DNA from: Cycas panzhihuaensis
Taxonomy: Eukaryota; Cycadophyta
Direction: 5' to 3'
DNA: 64,000 nucleotides
NCBI GenBank assembly: GCA_023213395.1
Contig: CM041465.1
Span: 196,919,741-196,983,740 of the forward strand
Shown here: positions 23,987 through 33,800 of the stretch, one piece after another
How the letters are laid out: every line of letters starts with the position of its first letter
Position numbering within the stretch: position 1 is the first letter of the stretch
The notes under the pieces: generated by a model
Seen by the model: only the letters and a program-made list of their open reading frames with translations
Databases searched by the model: none
Told to the model about the DNA's origin: nothing
Position numbers and translations under genes: made by a program

Positions 23987-24662
23987 ATTAAAAAAATAAA
24001 TAAGAGAAATGAAAGGAAATCTGGCTTCTTGTGGAGTAGAATATCTTACTATTGCACATCATAACCCAAGATCCTATTCTCCCTATTAAACACCATCTGC
24101 GTCTAGATTTCCAATGAAAGTATGGAGCATACCTCCCTAGGATAAGATCTAGATCCTGTTTAGCCCCACCCATAGTAGACAGCTTGTGGGTATCCTCGTC
24201 CCTACTCTTCAGCTCTACCAACGTACCTTCCGTCCGGTGTAGAGCGCTCCTACTCTTCTCAACTTCCTTCCTTTCCTATATGTCTATATTTAGACACTCT
24301 TCATAATCATAGACCCTATTTGGGCGCTCCACTCTACTGTTGCTCTTTCCAGCCTGGATCTCCTGTTTGAGACTCAGGATATGTAGCTAGAGGGCTCTCT
24401 CCACTCCTATGGTCACACACGAACCATCTTTGTTACGAGCTGCTCCCGCGACTAAGGGATTTAGAGCATTACCCCCACACCACTTGTTCAACTTGGAAAA
24501 CCAGTGTAGAAATCTCTGTTTGCCATCTCCAGTCAAGTCCAGATGGCCGACCATCCTCCTAGATGGTGAGAGAGCTCCCCACCTACACACAGAAGCCGTC
24601 GCCGCCTTCGAAAACTAGAACCCTAGCCAAGGTAGGGTTATATTCTTTAATACTTCAAGGTC
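23987..24662 (-). other. LINE-1 5' untranslated region
   Basis: From the 18-bp duplication inward the coding strand has GGCTAGGGTTCTAG and a GC-rich GAAGGCGGCGACGG stretch before ORF1. This segment, with the internal promoter expected of L1-type elements, is absent from the 5'-truncated LINE-2. No conserved protein is visible here. Confidence 0.55.
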
Positions 24663-24680
24663 CTTCTAAGATAGCTTGTT
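24663..24680. repeat. LINE-1 target site duplication, right copy
   Basis: 18 bp identical to 18299-18316, marking the 5' end of LINE-1. Confidence 0.92.
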
Positions 24681-26195
24681 GGTGTAAGAGAAAAATATAA
24701 TTGCACCTATGGTTAATGCAAAATAATATAATAAATCACATAGAAACACATAAAGAAGAGTATATTAAATAACTCTAACACATCATACAGAATATTTTAT
24801 TAATTTAAAAAATATTTGATTCCTTAGTCACTTCACAAAGTGCTGGAAAAATGTAAACTTCCTCAAACACCATGTAAGGGCTTAAAAAAATATCATACGA
24901 CCATGCTAAATAGGAAGAGCATAAAAAACCATAGTACAAATGTGCTTTTAATCTTATAATTTGGCTTAAAGTTCCCTTAGCACCATGTTTGGCATATGAC
25001 TAGGGGCTAACTTACTCGGGGGTTTATGGATGGATTTTAAACACAAATTAAAATTAGTTTAATATATTCTAACATTACAAATAAAGAAAAAATATTTTGA
25101 CCTAAGTTTTATAAATAGATATACCACTGAATCTAATGTAATTTTTATACTTTTCATGAGTTATCATTAGCTTCAATGGTGGATCTTAGTGGATTTTATC
25201 CATTTCAAGTGGGTGGTAATTTGATTTTCAATCTTTGTTTAGTTAATTCAAGTCTTTATACTTAGTCCCTACATAATTGAAAATTTGATCAATGTTGTTG
25301 GTATATGTTTAAACATCATATGTTTGTTATCTCTCATATTCTTCATCAATTGAATTATGGATTGACATCTTTTAACTAACTTTGTTAGTGTTTTATGTTT
25401 ATTGATTATAGGTGTTCTTAATGCATTCGTTAGTGTTGGTCAATTTAAATCGATATTATTGTAGTGTTGGGCATTTCAAGCATTGTTTCTCGCTCCATGT
25501 TTGTTGATTGGTATGTGAATCTTCTAAATTGAATGATTATGCTATTATAACTCTCTATCACATTGTGTAATGGCTGCAATGACTGGTATTCAACATTGTA
25601 TAAAACTTCTGGTGTATGGCATGCTATGGCATCTCAACATGGCATTTAATGACCTTTGTTTGACTTGGAGATATCCGCTTTTACATAAATATTAGATTTT
25701 TCTCATTTGGTCAGCTTTTGATAGACAAAAAATCTCATTATGTCTTTAGTACCTTTGTTTAATCTTTAACATGTGTTTCTACCTCATGCAAAATAAGCAT
25801 CACCCCTTTCAACATTTGAATGCCATAAATGGCAAGATTTTATTAGCCTTTCAATGCTCCTATAATCTTCTCTGTGTCTCCTTCATTGTTGATGTAAGTA
25901 AACTACCACTGTGCCCTAGCATAGCCTCTTCATCATTCAAACTTATAATTTTGATAATAAATGAACTCATTATCCCTCTTTTTCAAATTTTTTTCCATAA
26001 AATTTAAAGGCACAAATTCATGAAATTAAGATGTACAAATGAAATCCAAAAAACATCTCACAACCTTCAACAAAAAGTCAAAATTTCTCACAATTTAATC
26101 CAACATACCCGATGTAAATCATATCGAAATCACTTACACATTGATTGCCTTCTTAAACCACATGTCAAAAAATTAATTGACAACTTGCAGTAATT
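24681..26195 (-). other. Copia-2 5' internal region, gag not recognisable
   Basis: This stretch lies between the primer-binding site and the split zinc knuckle, where leader and gag should be. No capsid-type block can be read on the minus strand. The segment 24677-24780 starts TGTTAGAGTT and ends ACCAACA on the minus strand, like a short LTR end, but has no partner in the window. Confidence 0.4.
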
Positions 26196-26208
26196 GGCTC
26201 TAATACTA
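26196..26208 (-). other. Copia-2 primer-binding site
   Basis: The minus strand reads TAGTATTAGAGCC against the tRNA-iMet complement TGGTATCAGAGCC; both mismatches are transitions. It lies 1 nt inside the 5' LTR. Confidence 0.8.
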
Positions 26209-26209
26209 A

Positions 26210-26516
26210 TGACAATGTTAAGGATCAAATGGAACTAATATAAAATTTAGATATAAGTTTTAGGTTGAATTAGTCTACCTTAAAAACTAATTTTCATTCA
26301 TTATGGATGATTCACTTTAATATAAAATATAACCGTATACATCCATAAATATAAGTGAGATTGGTAACAGTCCAAAAAAAACTAGTAACTGCCCAGACAT
26401 ATGTCATAAGTCCATTTAGGACTTTTGTAATTCCTATGACACATGTTATCAAGTTAATGATGACTTGATTACTTGGCAAAGTAATATATGTCCTATGTAA
26501 ACATTAATTTCTAACA
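26210..26516 (-). mobile_element. Copia-2 5' LTR
   Basis: 307 bp. On the minus strand it runs from TGTTAGAAATTAATG to CATTGTCA and is flanked by the primer-binding site inside and CTAAG outside. It aligns with 14656-14928. Confidence 0.85.
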
Positions 26517-26521
26517 CTAAG

Positions 26522-27646
26522 TACACCCCAAACATAAGTTATAAGCATAGAGACCATGCAAGGCCCTTTAGTGTTGGCTCGACTAAACATTAATAATAAT
26601 AGCATCTAAAACTTATTGAAATGTCTTTAGCATAAGGCCAGTCACATCATTAAAGATAATCATTTACTTAAAAAATAACATGATAATAATCATGTATAGA
26701 ATCTATAATCAACATGAAGAACTTTACCATGTTAACCACCCTTCTTCTCTTCGTGTGGCAAACTCACTTTTCCCTTTTGATTTGTATTTTGAGTTTGACA
26801 GGACCTAAGCGAATAATACACATATTTGAAAAATTAATAGAATCATGTTTCACTATAAGAACATTTAATGCCATTCCACCTCTCCTGCGCATATGAAGGG
26901 GCTGTGGCATTTTGACATCCACATTTAAGTTAAGGGTTATATTGCATCTTAGGAATTTTGAAAACCACTATAATCCTCCAATGAATGCATTAAACATGAA
27001 CAAACACTAGAAGTGCCATGCCTTAAGGAGATAATCAATTGACCCCTAAAAAGCTAATCAAATCCATAGTTTAAAAACTACCCACTTCATTACCAATTTT
27101 ATCGAGGGCCTTCTACTCATGTTGTCTTGTGGCCCTTTTGAGCTTTCCTTTTTAAATCAAATTTATCAAAATACCGTTAACGGTATGCCACCTTCCCTTC
27201 TTCACTAGCTTTTTGCTTTTGGTGGAAGACTTCTTGGCGACCACCTTTCGCCATCATTGAAAAGGCTACTTTGTTTCAAAAGAGAGTGACAGGAACAACT
27301 AAGGAACAACTAAGGTTCTTTCGCGGACTCGAAAATTTTAGTAAAGCAGATTTAATGAAGGATTTGAAATCCCCTTTAATTATTCGTCTCCGCATGGCAT
27401 TCGCTGTGTTGCACAGTTTCCTCTATCCGGTTTTGTGAATTACAGAGACGTTCGAGGCCCGGCTGCCCCGGATCTTGTCGTCCTTGCGTCCCGCTAAAGG
27501 CCGCCCTCCTGTCCGAGGTTGATCGATCAGGTTTGCTCTGGAAGGTGTCAGGAATCCATAGGCGAACTCGGTTTCTTCCGCCGTCGATTATTGCGTTAGT
27601 TCTGGAATCTTAGGGTTTTGATTTTAGTTACAGGGTTTGAGCAGGA
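26522..27646 (+). promoter_or_regulatory. intergenic region and presumed DSK2 promoter/5' UTR
   Basis: The left half is AT-rich with no gene. From about 27215 the composition becomes balanced and CpG-containing (for example GAGACGTTCGAGGCCCGG near 27446), as in a plant 5' leader, up to the ATG at 27647. The transcription start, a TATA box and any 5' UTR intron cannot be fixed by eye. Confidence 0.4.
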
Positions 27647-27860
27647 ATGGGAGGAGAAAGTGACATGAGTGCCGCTGAAAAGGCCACTATTAACATACGT
27701 TGCACGAATGGTACCAGGTTTTCCGTGGATGCGGTTTTAACTTCGTCTGTGGGGGCCTTCAAGGCGATTGTGGCTCAGAGCTGCGATATTCCTGCGGACC
27801 AACAGAAACTGATTTATAAAGGGCGGATATTGAAAGACAGCGATTCGCTGGAAAGTTATG
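27647..27860 (+). CDS. DSK2: DSK2 exon 1 (UBL domain, first part)
   Basis: 71 codons plus one base. [35 protein letters not shown] and [14 protein letters not shown] are the ubiquitin-like strands and helix. The donor is TATG followed by GTAAGT. The ATG at 27647 is preceded by an in-frame leader without other strong starts, and the nearby second Met (residue 7) is the only close alternative. Confidence 0.92.
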
Positions 27861-30800
27861 GTAAGTCGCTTCAACATCATCCTATCAGTTTTGTGATGAG
27901 TACTGTGCTGGGAATTATGTCGGATAAATTATATCTGCATTGGTTGGAGAAAATATTTATTTTTTCAAATTGTGAATAAAAGGGCCTGGTTTCCGAAATC
28001 GGTGTATTTTCCAGTGGAGTGGGGTCTATTGTGACTGTTGAAATGGATCTAGGGTCCTCATGGATGTAGCAGACGGTGCTGGTGGCTCCTGAACAGCATC
28101 TTAGCAGTTACACTTTGACATTAAACCAAGCTCACTTTGGTACAGCTGATTGAGTTTTATTTATTTTTCAAGTGAAAATGATGATTCTATTTGTTGGGAA
28201 TTTTACATACAACTACAACAAAGAGGGGGCCATTGGCCTTTCCTGCTAGCCCTAAGGGGTCACAGTTGTTTAAGTAGCTCTTTGTAATGGTGCGATGAGT
28301 AATTTATCTGGCGCACTATTAAGGTAGCTATCCGTGTTTGTCTGGGTTGTGGTTTAATGGTGCATTATTTAATTTATTTATTTCTTTTTGGAATACTTGT
28401 TGAAGCTTTAGCCCTCTTATATTCTATCATGGCACCTCTCCTTACGTAAGTTGCTTTTTAGGCCTTTTTGTTCATGCAAGTGGCTTGATGGGTGAGCATG
28501 CCCCCAATTTGAAATCTGGCCAACTGAGATGAAAGACGACATACTCCTTAGTGATCCAGAATGCACATAGGCAAATGACAAGGATTTGAGGATGGCAAAA
28601 AGGATTTGGACTAGAAATTGACTTGTCTGGTGGTTGTAACCGTTGTGATTGGACATACAATAGACTCAAACAAGTGATAGAAGTTAGACCTACGGGGAGC
28701 AACGACAACTAAACATGTGATCGATATTGTGACTGGTGACCAAGCAGCCGATGACTGGTGACAAGGAGCAAGTGGCCATCGATTGGATAGTTGGTGATGG
28801 TAGGCAATAATTGCTAACCTTTGAGTTTTTATATATGATATGTGGCTTTAAGATTATATTCATAGGTGTTGACATGGAAAGATTCTAAGTGTAGCAATTA
28901 AGGTAACAAGAATAAGTTGCAAGAGCCGTTGAAGATGCAGATGCCAATGATTAGTTGATGAAGCGGCATAGAGCAATTATAACCATTAGGCTTTTCCAAT
29001 GTTGAGTACTCTTCCAATGTTGAGCACTTGTCCTATGAAGATTACAAAAGATGTGAGGAGACAAAAGATGTATATATGCATGTTTGATAAGCTTCCTCTT
29101 TATGTTATGTTTACTTGTTTACCCTCTTAGTTTTATCATCTTTGTTATGTAAGCATCGCTCATTTGCATTCTTTTTGGCATTGGTAGGGTATGTTTTGTG
29201 GCTCAACATATTCCTCAAACATATAGTTGAACAACCAACCTCTTTTATTGAACTAACTGCTCCTTGTCAACCCACATATTATTCTTTGGTTGGAAGTTGG
29301 AGATTGTTGAAGGACTTGAGAATTGCTTAGGCAACAAGGCTGAGTTCTGCCACCTTTTATGTGCATAAATTTTAGTGTTAGAGCTAACTTTATGATCTGG
29401 GCTTCAACTACCCAAATGGTTCCAAATCATAAGTTTTGGTATTAGAGTTGGTTTGAACCTTGAAAGAGGAAGGTTTCTGCTTTCATTGTTAGTTCTGTTT
29501 GGTTCCCTAACATGGGATATTGCAATGCATTTCCATTAATTAGAGTTAACTTTGTTGAAGATGTGACTTTGAAAATTTGTGTGAAGGAGAATGGAGTGTA
29601 CTAGATCTTGAAGAAAGCAAGGTGTTGATTGATAGAAGGAATGGGAAATTTAGGTGGAAGTTGCTTGGTTGTGCCTTAATCATAGTAAGGTGATAGTAAA
29701 GGGGAATGTATTAGTGTTTCAAATGCATGTAAAACTTGTAAGTTCATTGACCTATACTAGTCTTGTAGAAGGTAGGATTCTTCACTTTGCTAGGCCCTTT
29801 TGACATATAAGGTTTGTTGGGCCTAATGACATGTAAGGCTTGTCAAGGCATTGCTAACAATGTGGGATAGATCTAGCATAACTCAACGGCGATTGTGGAG
29901 GAGAAGATTCAGGGTATTTGAGATAAATCACCAATCAGGGAATGGGGATAGTTTTGTATAGTTGAAGAAGTGCACAACTATACGATTCCTTAGAGAAAAG
30001 ATTTGCTCGAATTTAGCAATTGAAGGTTGTTGTGACAAACGTGATTGAACCCCCTTTTACATGAAGAAGGGTGTGTGTTAGTCAAATTGTCCATCGAAGT
30101 TGTCATAAGAGGGAATGTGTACAGAGGAGTGGCTGATGGATGGTCCTCTGATGAAGATTTAATTGTTGATGATGCATTATGTATACAAAGGACCTCTTAG
30201 TGAATTGGCAGTTATAGTGGTTGGTTACTAGTGTACAATGGTAGATGGTCTCTCTTTTATATAGACATCATTAGATTTATTGAAGAACTCTAGGAGGCAT
30301 GGGTAACTGGGAATATGAAGGCAGTGGATGACAAGTGTCAACGCATGTATAGATGGTTCTAGTGTTGTTTAAATTTTATACGTATTTTGTAAAATTCTCT
30401 AGATGTTTGCATTCTCATGTATTTGTTTGGAAAGTTCATATATTTCAGTAAAGGAATCAATGTAAGGTTAAAGTTATGCTAGAAACCTTTGAGTTGTGGG
30501 TGATCTAGAAACCTTTAGTTTTAGGGAAGCAAGAACCTTCAATTGCAGGTAAAACTAAAACCTACAGGTTGTTGGTCAACTTGAATTCTTTGATAGAGCC
30601 ACCACGAATTGGGCTTGACATGTGGCTGTACATTATCCCTTAAAACTTTAGGATTAGATGTCAAACCTTAAAAATAACTTTTTAGTTCCTTGTGTGATTC
30701 TTGAACCTAAACTATGTATTTGAGGCAGTATCCTAATAAAGGATGGACATAGCAACTAGGTACCTATGTGATTTGGTGAAGGACATCCTATCATATGCAC

Positions 30801-33800
30801 TTTAGCTTGGCAATTTGAAGGCATCGGTTGGAGGACATGGCTTGTTGTAATGAGTTCATTTTGAAGTGTTTACTCGAATTGATCAAAATTGTGAAATGTG
30901 TTGTTAAGAAAGAGGGAGAAATTTTCCCAATATTGACGATTGAATCATGGAGACCATCATGTTTGTAGAAGGAAGGCTTGATCCATAATGAAAATAGAGA
31001 AGCAAGAAGGATTTAAGGATGACAAGTAGGCCTGTAACTGTAAATTGAATTGTTTAGCGATAGTATGTGTTGTAATTGGACAATAGAGTGGGCTCAAGCT
31101 ACCAACATAAATTAGACTTGCAAGTGGCAATGACAACTAAACTTGCAATAAAGATTGCGATTGGTGACCAAACGATCAACGATTGGCGATGAGGAGCAAG
31201 CAATTAGCGACTTGATAGTTGATGACTAGTGAGAGGAATTGGTAGTTCTTGAGTTGTAATGTATGATATGTTGTTGTAGGATTATACCCACCAGTGCTAA
31301 CATGGGAAAGATGTTAACTATGGAAATTCAGATAACAAAGATTGTTGGAAGAACCGTCGAGGAAGCAAATGCCACCTAGTAGGGTATGAAGTAACTAGAA
31401 GCGTTTAGGTTTCTCTATGAAGATTATAAAGATGGGAGGAGACACATAAAGGGGAATTAGATAGTGTTAATATAGAGATATTGAATAACAAGAATCTTGT
31501 ACAAGCCATCTTGATACTTCGTAATGAATAACATCTCTTCGTGGACTCTTTTGGTAGTATGCTTAGATGAGGTCTTTTTAATTCTTTTTTTTTCTTTTGA
31601 TTGGTAAAAAGGAATCTTAATTATGATGCACAAAACATTACAAACATGAACAAGAGCAATCTGATCCACAACCGGGGAAGGTTTAGCAAAAACAAGCTAA
31701 ACAGATGGTAATAAGCTAGTAAAGAGAGGCCATCTAAGCAATGGTACAAAAGTAAAGAGATCAAGGATCATATAGATCATCATGTGTCAAGACAACATCT
31801 CCCCCACAACACGTGGATATAAACATGGAAGGCGCTCATCCCCAAGAGGATCTGACAACAGAGCATAGAAAACATAGGATCAATAGAAGAAATAGGGTTA
31901 GCTAAACCTAAATTTGACTGTAACAGACAAAAATAATAAAGTGGATTAGGCACTCAAGGCATTGTCTTCAATCAAAATTTGGCCAATTTTCTCCTTAAAT
32001 CTCTGGGGAGATAGACCTATCCAAGGAAGTTAGCCACTTTATGGGCACCTCTCCTAATATGTTTGAAGGAAACTTCCTCAAACTACCAGTCAACATCCAA
32101 ACTTCCCTCAGAGTGAGTGTAATCTTCCAATTGTTGGTCTCAGCCTTATCGTCGAAATCCTGAAGAATGTTGATGATGAGTTTTGAATCACCTTCTACAC
32201 ATATACGACCCAAACCTAACTTCTAAGCAATTTTAAGAATAGATAGAGCTGTCATTCCCTCAAACACATTATCTGTAGCCTCCCCAATGTCCTGTGCAAA
32301 TAGATGAACCACTTGTCCTGTGGTCTTTAATAATACTCCCAATACCTACTCTACTTGGATTTTCCTTGGAGGCCTTGTCAAAATTTGCTTTAAATATGTC
32401 ATCCAAAGGGGGCTTGCAAGGACAAACGTTCAGTCCATAACACTTTTCTTGACCAATTTTGGATTATAGATTCTCACTGAAAATTCCAAGACAGATAAGC
32501 TTGTGAGAATCCTGTCTAGACCATGAGAGGGTCCTCTTCTCTCCAAATCAAGAAGGCCAATGTTTCCAAAATGTTGCTTAGTATTGTCTGAATAACTTGG
32601 GAGATCATTCCAGCCTTATCCCTAAATATTCTTTCATTTCTTTCCTTCCATATATTCCATAAGACAAAAGCAGGCACAAGATCCCATGCTTTCTGCAATA
32701 TCCTAGAGTCAACTTTGATATTATGCCATCTCCCAAGGGGATCTTGGACTCTAGATCTCCTCTGTATAATCATTCTGAAAACCCTCTCAAAGAAATTCCA
32801 ACATTTAGAAATTCTTTGACAACTAAAAAAAAGATGGGTGATGTCTTCCTGAACTCTACACATCACACATCTAGAGGGGCCGATGAAACCTCTTCTCCTA
32901 AGATTATCCCAAGTAAGGATGCAGTTATGAGTTAATCCATATAAGAAGGTAAAGATTTTAGGCCAGATCTCAGGATCCCAGATTTTCTGCCAAAGCTACC
33001 CATGGTCAACCATCACTACCTCTTCCAAAGCAAGCTCGAAATCCAGCTTCACCAAGAAAGAGCCATGCTCTTTGGCCCCCCACCTAAGAACATCTGCCCT
33101 AGCCCTGTACGGAATGATCTTTCTATTCAAAATCGTCCACAATCTATCTCTATCTTTGGCAGCCAAAAACCCCGGTTAGGAATGCAAAGATTTTCAATTT
33201 CTTAAAACTGGGGAGCCCCTGCCATCTCATATAGAGGAGCTAACCGGATAATCTGAGATCCTTGACCAACCAGCCCATAAGAGAGCTTCCCTTATCCAAT
33301 TCAGCTCGTTGTTTTTTTTTCTAATATTAATAAAAGATGCATGTTTGATAATTCATCTCTCCATGTCGTGTTAGTTGATCTGACTTCTTCGTTTTATTGG
33401 TTCTGTTGTGTCAGCATTGCTCTTTTGCATTCTTCCTGGGATTAACAGGTTGTGTTTCAAGTTTCAGCATATTTCTTGGACAAAAAGTTTAGTCGGCAAT
33501 CTCTGTTATTAAACCGGCTGCTCCCTGTCAACATGCATATCATTTTCAAGCTGGAAGCTGGAGATTATAGAAGGAGCTGAGAACTGCTTAGACTGCTATA
33601 TGCATAAATTTTGGTATCAGAGTTGACTTAGCGATCCAGGATTTGGTTAGCCAGATGGTTCTGGATCACTTTGTCTATTCATTGGGCATTTATTTTCAAA
33701 ACTTTAAGAGTAACAGCCTTGACTTTACACAGTTAGGATGTTGCTTTATATGATTTTACCTCAGTTTCAGGGTTCAATATCACAGTCTGGTATGGTAAAG

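Larger units (their letters stand above)
18317..24662 (-). mobile_element. LINE-1: full-length non-LTR retrotransposon
   Basis: This 6346-bp minus-strand element is bounded by an exact 18-bp target duplication. The left end is a T run (poly(A) tail on the coding strand). From the right it carries a 5' untranslated region, ORF1 (DUF4283-like plus zinc knuckle), and ORF2 with AP endonuclease, reverse transcriptase, zinc-binding RVT-associated region and RNase H. Stops interrupt all parts. It shares 3' end sequence and proteins with LINE-2 (GGATCCCACAACCTAGTACA occurs in both). Confidence 0.93.
14656..26516 (-). mobile_element. Copia-2: structurally complete Ty1/copia element with nested LINE
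   Basis: The 5' LTR (26210-26516), primer-binding site (26196-26208), internal region, polypurine tract (14929-14937) and 3' LTR (14656-14928) are all recognisable on the minus strand. The flanks CTGAG (14651-14655) and CTAAG (26517-26521) are a 5-bp target duplication with one transition. Removing the nested LINE and one copy of its target duplication (6364 bp) leaves about 5.5 kb, a normal copia length. The two LTRs are clearly diverged and all coding domains carry stops, so this is an old insertion. Confidence 0.88.
31586..33325 (-). mobile_element. LINE-3: 5'-truncated LINE in DSK2 intron 1
   Basis: A T run at 31586-31594 marks the poly(A) end. Minus-strand RNase H and zf-RVT pieces follow, then a degraded RT C terminus to about 33300. 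It is inserted antisense to DSK2 and inside LTR B. Exact ends and target duplication are obscured because both flanks end in poly(T)-like tracts. It differs clearly in sequence from LINE-1 and LINE-2, so it belongs to another family. Confidence 0.75.
30922..33604 (+). mobile_element. LTR B of the intron-1 element, split by LINE-3
   Basis: The left part (30922 to about 31585) and right part (about 33330-33604) align with successive parts of LTR A. Bases about 31455-31585 (TCTTGTACAAGCC, ACATCTCTTCGTGGA) look like the poly(A)/R part of an LTR that LTR A has lost. The right end is ATATGCA, followed, unexpectedly for a 3' LTR, by another primer-binding-like site. Confidence 0.65.

Noticed and set aside
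24677-24780. Short TG...CA segment resembling an LTR
   Set aside because: No partner copy, and it abuts the LINE target duplication, so the ends may be coincidental.
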